Assembly: GCA_025084515.1 (NCBI GenBank)
Contig: JAJAGP010000221.1
Coordinates: 372,001-436,000 of the forward strand
Origin: Ancistrus triradiatus
Lineage: Eukaryota > Chordata > Actinopteri > Siluriformes > Loricariidae
Direction of reading: 5' to 3'
DNA: 64,000 nt
Below the pieces are notes generated by a model, which did no database searches, had not been told where the DNA came from, and saw nothing but the letters and a program-made list of their open reading frames with translations. This document shows, in pieces, positions 14,301-24,627 of this stretch; the stretch's first letter is position 1, and each line of letters starts with the position of its first letter. The position numbers and the translations under genes were made by a program.

Positions 14301-15236
14301 AGTTAATCTTTGTTGTTATCAGAGCAGCTTTATAACACTTTAATTCCCTAACCCTCTTTTAATATATGATAAAATCGAGAAAATAACAGACGTAGATGAT
14401 TCGCCTTCGTTTTTAGCAACAATTAACTATGAGGTACCGGTGGTTCAGCCGCTGAATAAGGGTGATTTACAGACACAATTGGCTGTGTCTGAGGGAGGGA
14501 TTCTGGACGAGGATCGCCTCTCGAAATGTGGTCCCATAAGGACGGGCATATCCAAAATAAAGACACAATAATGAGGTCATAATTTTGTAGTTTGAAAACG
14601 TGATGAACAAAACCATGCCTCGCAAAGGTTTTGAACAAAACCTGATTTTTGGCTATTCCCCTACCCTGTGCCATCATCAGCGTGACCTGTTGGGTAGAAA
14701 CGTGTAGCCCCAAGCTCCTGCAGGCGTCTGTCGATGGTTTTTCCACAATTGCAAAAATCTGCGTAGTTTGTGTCTCCTAAAGCTGGAGAAATCAAAAAGA
14801 TTGGCGTTTAGTCTCAGGTTTAGAAACGTCACCCTCGTTTGGTATGACCTGGCTTACCCAGAAGGGCATAGTGCAGGTGTGAGAAGTGATCAGGCTGCAG
14901 ATTTTTATTCCTGATCCTCCTCACGAACTTCGTTGCCGTATCCGGAGGTTCGCCGTCGCCCGTCGTGGAGACGACGAAAACCACGGGGCTGCGCTCTTGC
15001 TCCAAGTTATACTACAGAATGGAAAAACTAAAGCTTTTGCACAAAGCAAAATAATTACAAGTATATTCAGAGCTCCACTTTTTTCCTACCTGGTCCGCTT
15101 TGCTCAGGCAGCTGATGTCTGTCTCGAACCCACATTCGCCGGCCTGTTCGCAGATCTGCTCGGCTATAGACTGGGCCTGACCCTTCTGTGACCCGTACAG
15201 CACCAGAAACCGAGAAGAAGGAACGCCACAAGGCAT
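5301..15236 (-). CDS. MTRR: Methionine synthase reductase, 3' exons missing from window
   Basis: MTRR is a flavoprotein (FMN, FAD, NADPH) that reductively reactivates cobalamin-dependent methionine synthase in the cytosol. Coding exons, read downward: 15236-15090, 15011-14858, 14782-14665, 13703-13337, 12093-11980, 11561-11408, 11326-11238, 11166-10986, 7924-7882, 6554-6374 and 5419-5301. They join in one open frame of about 555 codons. The chosen start reads MPCGVPSSRFLVLYGSQKGQ, an N-terminal flavodoxin FMN-binding loop. The second exon carries STTGDGEPPDTA and the third GLG/DTNYADF-type flavodoxin motifs. The 367-nt exon is a low-similarity acidic linker. Later exons give the FAD domain (YEPGDSF, LPKLQTRAYS) and MVGPGTGVAPFIGFLQ. 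The family is about 700 residues, so roughly 140 C-terminal NADPH-binding residues are absent; I found no matching exons in 1-5,300. The intron after exon 12093-11980 appears to use a GC donor. Identity is secure; the N-terminal ATG choice is less so. Confidence 0.93.
5733..6092. repeat. Possible short inverted-repeat element in MTRR intron
   Basis: CCAAAAGGGTCATGCCGAC near 5733 is roughly inverted at GTCAAATGACCCCCTTTT near 6068-6086, which would bound a MITE of about 360 bp. The match is imperfect and no target duplication was identified. Confidence 0.3.
7050..7165 (+). mobile_element. Tc1-like terminal fragment
   Basis: TGCCTCAAAGTTTGGGAATC, TTTAGAATTTTCTAGA and CAAGTCCTACCAGTAGA parallel, in the same order, the left end of the Tc1 copy at 2,988. 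The middle of that end is shortened. It lies in an MTRR intron. Confidence 0.7.
7200..10980. other. AT-rich MTRR introns with old dispersed repeat
   Basis: Apart from the 43-nt exon at 7882-7924 this interval is extremely AT-rich, with AATAAATAAA-like tracts. Degenerate copies of a motif like CCTGGAACATTTGTGGCAAA recur (about 7,355, 9,790, 9,965 and 10,505). GTCTGAGGGAG-type repeat pieces lie near 8,168 and 8,300. Confidence 0.6.
9900..10790. repeat. Duplicated intronic block, copy A
   Basis: Collinear with 12,150-13,070: shared ordered landmarks include ATTTGTGGCAAAA-like sequence, GCCGAGCCCTGAAAGTT, AACATTTGTGAAAAT, CAGATTTTTATTTTCAGCT, TTAGACACTTAAAACT and CAATAAAACATTAAA. Divergence is high, so the duplication is old. 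See copy B. Confidence 0.6.
12150..13070. repeat. Duplicated intronic block, copy B
   Basis: Matches copy A in order: CATCCTTGAACATTTGTTGT, GCCAAGCCCTTAAAACTC, GACATATTTGTGAAAATGAA, TAGATTTTTATTTTTAGCTC, TTAGACTTCTAAAG and CAATAAAATATTAAA. The two blocks flank the MTRR exons at 11.0-12.1 kb. Confidence 0.6.
13731..14237 (+). mobile_element. Harbinger-like element with broken MADF domain, copy 1
   Basis: About 500 bp, also present at 50,000-50,606 (plus) and 55,882-56,372 (minus). It encodes MDIKEKIWWNIAARLENDGD (from 13,965) and, after a stop-containing stretch ending in the acceptor-like TTTCTTTTTAG (14,139), VDVKKAWRNLQHIKRREIKE. Together these resemble the two halves of a MADF/Myb-SANT domain split by an intron. 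This copy lacks the terminal repeats visible in copies 2 and 3. It lies in an MTRR intron. The Harbinger assignment rests on the ends of copy 2. Confidence 0.6.
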
Positions 15237-15856
15237 GATCACACCGTCACTGTGGATGCAAACAACATCACTGTCCCCCCCAAAGACGTAATACTCCAAA
15301 CAAATCCATCCAGTTTTAGGATCTGAAATCATTTGAGTACTATAAATGAGGTCTGCATTGGCTGGACTCCTGTCTAGAGCGTCCAGGGTCAAGTCCAAGC
15401 AGAAGCCCTTAACTTACAATTGCTTGGATTGTATCAGTAGAAGGTCAATGTACGAGACCACCGTCAAGAAGGTTTTCACTATAAAAGTCTTATATTTGCT
15501 ATCAATGCATTAAAGCTTTCTTTTATGATCTAAAACACAGTACAACAGGAGATATATCCACCTTCTCTACAGATGTTGACAAATGAACTAAGTAATGTGT
15601 AGAATAAACATACTTCTAATACAAATGCAATCTCCAATGTTTGAAATAACAGACCATAACGTTGTGAAACGTCCACTTATACCCTAACAAACAAAGACTA
15701 AGATGGATTAGTAAAGTTAATAACAACCAAAACTGTAGTTTCCCCAGTGGTGCAACAGTTTAACCTCGAATCTGAGCCGTAAACACCAACAACTACACAA
15801 ATCATCTCTAAACTAGGATTTTAGCATCAGAAACGAAGCACAATGTTAAATCTTAC

Positions 15857-15990
15857 CTTTATTGACCCAAAACCGGCCACAACCGAGCCTGGGCTCGACA
15901 TAAACAGCGTTTCATCATGCAAAGCGGTTTAATATGCCGTATAAAAACACGTGTATTCACATCATTGATCTATAAATCAGGCAATGCTTG
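15857..15990 (-). other. MTRR: Probable MTRR 5' untranslated exon
   Basis: On the minus strand a good donor (AATAAAG then GTAAGA) lies at 15856-15851. It would splice to an acceptor CATCCACAG whose exon starts at 15249, thirteen bases before the MTRR ATG. The upstream limit near 15990 is a guess, because no transcription start can be read directly. The intervening sequence includes a SINE fragment at about 15380-15441. This is inference from splice signals only. Confidence 0.4.
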
Positions 15991-16371
15991 AACACACGGC
16001 ATTTCCGTTAATCCCTATGCTTTATTAATTAACGCGAGAGAGTGGACGTTCTCGCGACATTAGAACAAACCATTTGAATGATCAAAATCGCTAAAAGTAT
16101 AAAGTATTATTCTATTCAGCAGAATGAGAATGCGCATTTAAAGTTACTTGCATATTAATTGCTGTTGTAATGTCTATAAATACTATGCTTGTGCTGTAAG
16201 CTGTATCAAATAGACAACAATTATTAAAGTTGTTCGGGGTGTGATAACTTGGTTTGGTCCGCACCGCCCCGAGATCCTTCCAGAAAGCGCCGGTGAGGTG
16301 CACACAGCTCGGGTTGGAGAAACTCTCAAATATTAACAAATTCTCTCTGACTGTGTGTTCCGCCGTTCAAA
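15990..16371. promoter_or_regulatory. Divergent MTRR/CCT5 promoter region
   Basis: MTRR (minus) and CCT5 (plus) are transcribed away from each other with only about 0.4 kb between the likely first exons. The interval has CGCGAGA at 16033-16039 and its exact inverse TCTCGCG at 16050-16056, a 7-bp inverted repeat around a 10-bp spacer. TCTCGCGA is a known core element of vertebrate housekeeping and bidirectional promoters. A TTCCAGAA sequence at 16278-16285 matches the TTCnnGAA heat-shock-element core. No TATA box is obvious at the right distance. The promoter role is inferred from position and motifs. Confidence 0.6.
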
Positions 16372-19300
16372 ATGTCCACTTTGGGAACTTTGGCCTTCGA
16401 TGAATACGGGAGGCCGTTCATTATTATCAAGGACCAGGACAAGAAATCCCGTTTGTCAGGCCTCGATGCACTTAAGGTAGCTAAAATTGTGGGCCGTATC
16501 TTAAATCGCGGTGTGCGCCCTTTTTAGGTACTCTCTGTACACTGTGAAGGGATGGCGTATGCAGCCTAAGTAGTGTGTGTGATGTCTCAGAGAACGCGAT
16601 TTGCAATACAGCCACCGCTTTATGCGGCCAAATTATTATTTGCTTTGTCTTTCTGTTCGTTATGGTTGCTTTTTGGTTTTTGCAGACGTTGTAGTTTTTA
16701 GTGTTTGACTTTTGAACTAGGTCTAAATCTCAAGTTTGACACATCTGTGCTGTTAATGATTGTCTTTTGTGTCAGCTTTAGCTTAGCTATGGGAGGCTAG
16801 CAGCGTGCCCATGTGCTTGCTTTTGGACTTCCAGTTTGACGCTTGATGTTAGAAACGAGCAACCAAAGTGTTAATGATAATCAATGGACGTTTTATTTAC
16901 CTTGTATATTCTGTGTGTCTTGCTTCATTTTGCATTTTGTTATGCGCCTTACTAGGGAAATACTGTGTTTAATGTGACTTTATGGCATTATTTGTCAGCC
17001 AAGTGATGTACTCGAGCAGGGCGAAATTGAGAGCAATAGTATGAATCAGACGCTGTACGAATCTGTATACAGTAAACTCAGTATCTTAACTGATGTTTGT
17101 ATTGATTTAAATGGATTAGTAATGACGCTACAACTTGTCCATGGTACTAAATGTGTGTATGTATAATATGTATGTGTATATACATATACACACATATCTA
17201 TATGTGTGTGTGTGTATGTATATACACATACACACGTGTATGTATATCATGTAGATACGGTTTAATTGTGATAAAATGCTTGTTTTACAACTTTCAGTCA
17301 CACATCATGGCAGCAAAGGCGGTCGCCAACACCCTGAAGACTTCACTTGGCCCAAATGGTAAGATTGAGTTCGCTGAGGTTCTATCACAAATGTCCTACA
17401 TGTAAGATTTCCACGTTTAAGCCGGCTGGACAATCCCTGCAGGACTTGATAAGATGATGGTGGATAAGGACGGCGAGGTGACAGTCACCAACGACGGCGC
17501 CACCATTCTGAGCATGATGGACGTGGACCACCAGATCGCCAAACTGATGGTCGAGCTCTCCAAATCTCAGGATGATGAAATCGGAGACGGAACCACCGGC
17601 GTTGTTGGTAAGAACCCTCATACTGTGATAATACCAGGGACTGGGGAGATGAACTGAAGGTGAAATAATATCTAATATTACTTCTGGACACACACAGAGC
17701 TTTATCTCCTCAGTTATGCTTTAAAAGCTCAGGAGAAATGAGTTTATTGTTGTGGTTTTATCACAGTAAGGTGTGTTTAGGTCTCAAATAGATGATTGCA
17801 ACATAGTAATACATCATTGTTTAACAAATAATTGAACTATTAATAATAATGTTAGTAACCATTATTCTTTGCTACCTATTCCTTTGCTGTTATGCTTTGC
17901 TTTTTTCCATTCTTCAGCCTGTGGCGTACAGTTTATGATGAATCTGCTTTTGCTCTGTTTGAAGTCAGCAGATAGGTTTTGTGAATCTTACAGCCCCTAA
18001 ATCCTTAACGTTAAATATAATGTTAGCAGTACCTTCATATTCTGTGCTTTGTAAGACAATTAGAAAGATTAAATGTGTTTAGAGCTGTTTATTCTATTTG
18101 CTATTTTATTGTATTTTTTGTTCTGTTTTATTGTTGTTTTTAAAAAAAATTCAGGTTTTAGTGTTAATGTTCTTCATATATATTTTCTATATTATGTTAT
18201 TCATTATATTCTTTCATGTCATATTATGTTCTATTGGTCTCGTTATTTCTTGAATATTCTTATTTCTTTATATTTTGTTCTTGTTTAAATATTTTTACCT
18301 TATTGTATTTTATTGTATTATATTCAATTTATTTGCTTGTATTATATTTTGTTCTATTTTATGTTTTGTTTACTGTATTTGCTATTTTATTGTATTTATT
18401 TCATTTTATTTTTATCTTTGGATTTATTTTATTTTGTATGTTCTACTTTTATCAATGCTCTTTGTTCCATTTTGCACTCTTTATTTTTATTCCTTGTGTA
18501 TTCTATACTTTATCTTTCTCTTGCTTCATTCTTGTTTTTTTATATTTTACTTTTGTTTACCTTTGTTTATTTTCTCTTATTTTTTTACTCTTGTTCTGTT
18601 TTAAATTTTTTGTATTTTATCATACTCTGATTTTCATTATCCAAGTTTTATTATTTTCTAATTTGTTCTCTTATTTTTCCCTTATTGAATTATTTTTTAT
18701 ATTCTTTATTGTATTTTATTCATTGTATGTTATTAATTTCTCTTTTTGTTGTTTTATTTATTATCAGTATTTTGCAATCCCTTGATCATTATCTGAATTT
18801 TGAATCGTTCATTCTGACGTCTCTCTACTCGAGTTGTTCTGTTAAATCTCAGAGTTAAACAAAACTAACCTCATAAGTAACTAATATCAGCTCTTGGGGA
18901 AACATTTTGATTTGTGTGTGGAGTCAAAACTGATCTGTAACATCTGTGATGACGAGTTGCTCATTAGTCTTAACAGTCTGATCTGTTGCATTTGCGTTAG
19001 TTCTGGCTGGAGCGCTTCTGGAGCAGGCCGAGCAGCTCCTGGACCGAGGGATCCACCCGATCCGAATCGCTGACGGTTACGACCAAGCCGCTCGCATCGC
19101 CATCCAGCACCTGGATAAAATTGGCGACAGCTTCCTGGTAGATCCCAATAACAAAGAACCTCTCGTTCAGACCGCCATGACCACGCTCGGCTCCAAAGTG
19201 TAAGCTCCGCCTTCATTCTCTACTTGGTTATGAATTCATATTTATTCAGACCTTACCCTTACCTGCTGGGTCTGTGCCTCAGAATCAACCGATGCCACAG

Positions 19301-19644
19301 GCAGATGGCAGAGATCGCCGTCGACGCCATCCTGACCGTGGCTGACATGGAGAGGAAGGACGTGGACTTTGAGCTCATCAAGATGGAGGGGAAGGTCGGA
19401 GGGAAACTGGAGGACACGCAGCTCATCAAAGGGGTCATCGTGGATAAAGAGTTCAGCCACCCTCAAATGCCCAAGGTACCACTTCATCTGGGTATGGTTA
19501 GAGTCCGGCGGTGTGACGCTGAACCGGGATCAGTTAGTTATAGTAATGAAAAACAAATCTAAAATAATGATGTAGATAAATACGGTAATCATGGCGTACC
19601 AGTGTAAAATAAACCCGTACCAATAAAACACTTAACAGTAATAT

Positions 19645-19675
<31 letters not shown>

Positions 19676-22600
19676 TTTTGTACAGTAATGGATAATATAT
19701 ATCTTAATGGATATATCAGTAACACAGTGTATATCTTAGTATTAAAACAAAATGAAGTAAACTCATTTTAGAGAGATCTCTGAATTTATTTTGCATTTTT
19801 TTATACTGTTCTACGTTTTTGTTTTATTTGCTCTATTTTACTACATTCTCTATTGTTTTCCTATTTTATTTATTAGATTTTGCATTGTCTTTCTCCGTCA
19901 TATTTTTTACTTTATATATTTTATTTGTTCTATACTTTTTTATTTTATTTTTATTTTTTTAATATTCTGAGTTTTTTGTTTTATTTATATTCTATTTTGT
20001 TTATGTTCTGTATTTATTGTATTCTGTTTGATATTACATTATTACATTTTATTCTGTTTTATTGTATGCTTTGTTTATTGTATTTCAGTATTTGGTGTTA
20101 TAATATATTCTCATTTATATTTTTGCTTTATTATATTTTTCCATAAACTCTGCTTATTTTCTATGAAATCTTTTTTTAGTTTTATTTTATTTTATTCAAT
20201 ATTTTCTTTATTCAATATTCTGTTAATTTACCTTCCGTTTGTGGTTTTTTTATATTCTCTATTTTATTTTTACATACTGCTTTACTATTTTATTCTGTTT
20301 TTGTTTGATTGCTTTATTCATTATATTCTCTTTTTTGTTATTCATATTCTGTTAATTTATTTTTTGTTATTTTTTTTATGCATTTTAATTTATCATAGTT
20401 TTTTCTCTAGTATAATGTAGTTTATTCATTAGTTACTCTAAGTTTTATTTTTTATTTTTTTTTATTATTATTTAGCCTTTGTGTTTCTGAAGTATTATAA
20501 ATGTATTATTTATTTAATTTAGTTTTTATATAAACATTTAACATCCAGGCTGTAAGCAAGTCAGGTTTCTTTGAGTCCTGGCCTTTCTAAGGTTTCTTCC
20601 TTAAAACGTTTAGACATTTTCCCTGCCGCTGTCGGCCTTGGTTTGCTCAGTTAGAGCTGTGGATCTAGATATTTATAAAGCTGCTCTGTGACAATGCTCC
20701 GTTATAAACAGAGATGTAGAAATAAATCTGCCGTTGATCCTCAGGTGTTAAAGGACACAAAAATCGCCATCCTGACCTGCCCATTTGAGCCGCCCAAGCC
20801 TAAGACCAAGCACAAGCTGGACGTGACCTCGGTGGAGGATTACAAAGCTCTGCAGAAGTACGAGAAGGAGAAGTTCCAGGAGATGATCCAGCAGGTCAGT
20901 GAGGAGGGGTTAATAAATCTGGCGATCGTCTTAGAGCTGAGAAAGGCGAGATCTTTATGGATTCGCGTCTCCCTTGATAGGTGAAGGAGAACGGTGCCAA
21001 CCTGGCCATTTGCCAGTGGGGTTTCGACGACGAGGCCAATCACCTGCTGCTGCAGAACGAGCTGCCAGCCGTGCGCTGGGTTGGAGGGCCGGAGATTGAG
21101 GTCAGGAAAAAACTTTCCCAATCTCTGAAACTTCTGTGTGTAAAGTTTAAAAATTTTATTTATTTATTTTTTTTAAACTTGTACTGTCTGTTTAGCTGAT
21201 TGCCATCGCCACCGGGGGGCGCATCGTGCCCAGATTCTGCGAGCTGACCCCTGAGAAGCTGGGCACCGCCGGCTTGGTGAGGGAGCTCTGCTTCGGCACC
21301 ACCAAAGACCACATGCTCATCATCGAGGAGTGCAAGAACTCCAGGGCCGTCACCATCTTCATCCGCGGCGGCAACAAAATGGTAAAACGCTTCTGGAAAT
21401 CAAAACAAAAAACGCTGTGTTTTCCTGGTTTATCATTCTCTGACTTTATTATTATTATTTGTTCAGATCATCGAGGAGGCCAAGCGGGCGCTCCACGACG
21501 CCCTGTGCGTGATCCGTAACCTGGTCAGAGATAACCGGATCGTATACGGAGGCGGGGCGTCCGAGATCTCCTGCGCTCTCGCTGTGAACGAAGCTGCCGA
21601 TAAGGTACAACTTCACCCTGTGCAAGTCGAAGTGTTTATTTCCTATAGATTGTAACTCTAACATCTCTGTGCTCGTCAGTGCCCCTCTCTGGAGCAGTAC
21701 GCCATGCGGGCGTTTGCCGACGCCCTGGAGGTCATTCCCATGGCGCTGGCGGAGAACAGTGGACTGAACCCCATCCAGACCATGACCGAGGTCCGAGCTC
21801 GACAAGTCAAAGAGAGCAACTCGGCACTGGGCATCGACTGCCTGCGTCTATCCACTAACAGTACGTCACCGACGCTTAATCAGAGACAGGGAAAAGTTCT
21901 GCCATGTTTGGCTCTGTAACATGTTTAATGTTTTATTATTGGCAGTTCTTCTTCTTCCACACATTGCTGTGATTAATCCAGCTCGAACCGTTTAACATAC
22001 AGACACGGTTCGAACACTGTTACGTAGATAATCACGCTGTGTGTTGTGCTGTGTGTTTTGGAGTCGATCTGATTTATTGTTTTTAATAGATTTAAGTTTA
22101 AAAATGTAAAAATATCCCATAGAAATGCAATGAAGTGATGTTTAGGTTCAAATCCTAACTGTCAGAATTCAAACTGTAACTGAAATCAGTGATGTCATCT
22201 CACAGCACTGTGAGTGTGAGTGTGAGTGTGAGAGAGACTCGGTGGAACATTGGTACAACTTCTGCTACATAAACACACACTCCACACGACACAAACACAA
22301 GAAACACTACACACTCACTCCAGTAGCAGCTGCTGGTCTTTCAAAGAGGGGAGGCTCATTGTCGGCTGTCAATCAAAACAGGATTCAGCCTTTCAAATGA
22401 TCCTCCAATCCTCATGCGGAAGCTTAGTGTCCAGACCAGCCGAGGTCAGCCCACAGCTCCATTCACCCCCATTGGCTGAGCGTCCGGGGACGGGACCAAA
22501 TCATGGCATTTATCCAATGACTGTCGAGTTTCAAGGCAATGAAAAAAAACTGTTATATGCTGTCCCATTGAAGGGAATGGAAGCTCAGCTTCTACAGGCA

Positions 22601-23115
22601 AATGCATTGACCATAGATCGTATAAGAAAACGATTACTTAATGTATGGCACCGGCGCTATGGGAATGTATGAGAGGTTAACAAAATCGAGTCAGTCCATT
22701 TGTGATAGGTAGCTGATTCTGAACTAACTCGTCTTCGAGATCAATGTGTTCTAACGCATCTGTAGTGAATGAAGGGTTAACATACCTGTACATATTAGAC
22801 CTTTTAATTTTTGACATGTAAGGGGAAGCTGAGCTTTCGTTGCAGTGTTGCATCTGATTCACACACAAACCCACATGTTGCCGTTAGTATGGGGACGCAT
22901 ACCCGCACGTGGCCAAAAGTATTAGGACGCAAACCCACTCGGAAATGCAGATCTTATAGTGTTGTTGGTTTTTTTTCTTTTTTACAGATATGAAGCAGCA
23001 GCACGTGATTGAGACTCTGATCGGAAAGAAGCAGCAGATTTCTCTGGCCACCCAGGTGGTGAAGATGATCCTGAAGATCGACGACGTCAGAAACCCCGGT
23101 GAATCTGAAGACTAG
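16372..23115 (+). CDS. CCT5: T-complex protein 1 subunit epsilon (CCT5 chaperonin)
   Basis: This is one of eight subunits of the cytosolic TRiC/CCT chaperonin, which folds actin, tubulin and other proteins using ATP. Eleven exons: 16372-16476, 17298-17358, 17443-17607, 19001-19199, 19283-19475, 20745-20894, 20981-21100, 21196-21381, 21467-21604, 21680-21860 and 22988-23115. They total 1,626 nt, 541 aa, the usual length. The protein starts MSTLGTLAFDEYGRPF. It carries the nucleotide-binding GDGTTG motif (residues 103-108) and the group II chaperonin GGG at 421-423 within VYGGGASE. The C-terminus reads GESED. All junctions are GT-AG and in phase. Position 460-470 reads STNNMKQQH where mammals have an Asp in place of the second Asn. 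Introns 3 and 5 contain long T-rich tracts, and intron 10 holds dispersed repeat sequence. The gene is complete and intact. Confidence 0.98.
17150..17240. repeat. TG/TA microsatellite
   Basis: Alternating TGTATG/TATACACA tract in CCT5 intron 1. Able to form hairpins; no coding value. Confidence 0.8.
18080..18780. repeat. T-rich low-complexity tract in CCT5 intron 3
   Basis: About 700 bases built from loose variants of TTTTATTCTGTTTTATTG, with few A runs and almost no G runs on the plus strand. The 189-codon open frame across it is Phe/Tyr/Leu/Ile-only and is a composition artefact. A sister tract is in intron 5. Confidence 0.75.
19780..20480. repeat. T-rich low-complexity tract in CCT5 intron 5
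   Basis: The same style of repeat as in intron 3 (TTTTATTCTGTTTTATTG variants), T-rich on the same strand. A perfect (TTTA)n microsatellite lies just upstream at about 19,643-19,679. Confidence 0.75.
22240..22985. other. Repeat-containing CCT5 intron 10
   Basis: Holds a (GTGAGT)n patch at about 22,207-22,233. A GC-richer block at about 22,400-22,680 looks unlike the rest of the intron and has an open 140-codon frame of no recognised family. A Tc1-like end (GGCCAAAAGTATTAGGACGC) lies near 22,912. Probably repeat-derived; not called a gene. Confidence 0.4.
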
Positions 23116-23214
23116 TCCCGCTCTCTGTATTAAGGGTTCGAGCCCTCGGATGGGAACGTTCTCCTTTAGTCTTATTTATCATTTCATACTTTGCTGTGTA
23201 GCTCGGAAACTACA

Positions 23215-23220
23215 ATTAAA
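23215..23220 (+). terminator. CCT5: CCT5 polyadenylation signal (ATTAAA)
   Basis: ATTAAA lies 100 bases after the CCT5 stop codon and is followed within 25 bases by a GT/T-rich stretch (GTGTGTCTTCGTGGTT). This is the usual arrangement of a poly(A) site and gives a short 3' UTR. Confidence 0.6.
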
Positions 23221-23301
23221 ACGTTGTTCCAAACTGGAGTGTGTCTTCGTGGTTACTGCAGGGGTGACGAGTGCCATTTATCCTTCTTCCCAAAACGATA
23301 T

Positions 23302-23548
23302 TACAGTATTGTGCAAAAGTCTTGAGCCACCATTAGATTACTTGTTTTATCAGTGCTGTAATAGCCATATTGTCCACTGTAGCCTATAGATTTTCACTGC
23401 TTTTCTGGGGGTTTCCCCCCAGTTTTATTGCTGCGTATCAATGTTCTGTATTAGAGAGAAATGATTATAGATGGTCGTTTTACCACCTGTTAGAGAATGC
23501 TGTATGTAATCTAATGGTGGCCTAAGACTTTTGAAGACAACTGTATAT
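23302..23548. mobile_element. Palindromic MITE downstream of CCT5
   Basis: The left end (ACAGTATTGTGCAAAAGTCT, then TGAGCCACCATTAGATTA) is matched in reverse complement by the right end (TAATCTAATGGTGGCCTAAG, then ACTTTTGAAGACAACTGTAT). The terminal repeats are about 40 bp around 160 bp of interior, with TA flanks. This is a mariner/Tc1-type non-autonomous element about 80 bp past the CCT5 poly(A) signal. Confidence 0.75.
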
Positions 23549-24175
23549 AAAACTCACTTTTTCAGTTCTGGTGTGCCCCTTGTTTGGGTGCATGGAGAAC
23601 CTACCAGCCTACAAACTGGATTTAAGACTGATGATGATGATGATGATATTTAGGTTGAGATTGTTGTGGGGGTTTTTTTGTTGGTTTTTTTTTTTTAATA
23701 AGTAAAACATGCATCAAGGATTTTCCCCAACTATTGCTGTGTAGTTACTTATAAGGATCCTCTTTGAGACAGGATGACATTGAGCAATTTAAAAATAAGC
23801 TTGTTTTATTGCCTAGATAAGTAGTGCTTTGAGCAAAAGTAATAAATATATTCATGAAAGGTTTGAAAAAGAAGTTAAATGAATAAAAATACACAAGGAA
23901 TCAGTCATAATAAACTAAGTACTACTTGTACTTCTAATGAACTGAGTACTAATGAATGAATAAAAGAAACATGGTGGTGGAATGGGAGATTTGCATCATG
24001 GATTTACAGCCGACAAATCTGCAGCTACACCAGACTGCCTGTTGGACCCTTGAGCAAGGATAAAGGTGTCTTATCCTAAATATAGTTGTGATCTTAAGGA
24101 TCTGAGGTTCTTTACTGCAAGTTTATGTATATGTGACGAAAGAAGGAGGACACCCATCGTTTGAGCTCCACCTTG

Positions 24176-24269
24176 TTTCAATACATACTTTTTAAAATGC
24201 ACATTCCTCTTAATCTATAGGCAATTTCAATACATACTTTTTAAAATGCACTTCCTCTGAATCTATAGC
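24176..24269. repeat. Tandem duplication of about 50 bp
   Basis: CAATACATACTTTTTAAAAT followed by GCAC..TTCCTCT.AATCTATAG occurs twice in a row with few differences. Confidence 0.85.
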
Positions 24270-24627
24270 ATTTTATTCAGATTTACAGAGTGGCACTGAC
24301 TGCATTTCACCCAAATCTGGGTGAATGAACAGGTCATGGTGAACTCGGCAGAATATGATCACACCTACGCTCAGATAACAGACTATTAAACTGCAAAATA
24401 AAAATGACTAATCAAACTGGCACAGCCTGTCCCAAAGTCACTTTGCTTAGGCGAACTTGTTCCAGGTGCCAGTTCATCACAGGACTCACCAGAGGTTGCT
24501 GTTGCTGGTTAAAAAAAACAAAAACATTTTTAATCCAGTTTTGTTTTCTCATATAAATTATAAATTCATTTGAATCAGATTTAAACATTGTCTTTTTATT
24601 AAAATCATCAATTATGGTAAAGTTATA

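Noticed and set aside
18216..18785. 189-codon open frame on the plus strand
   Set aside because: Only Phe, Tyr, Leu, Ile, Cys, Ser and Val; it is the T-rich intron tract of CCT5.
22250..22672. 140-codon plus-strand frame in CCT5 intron 10
   Set aside because: No recognised domain, low-complexity start, and the block looks like dispersed repeat sequence.
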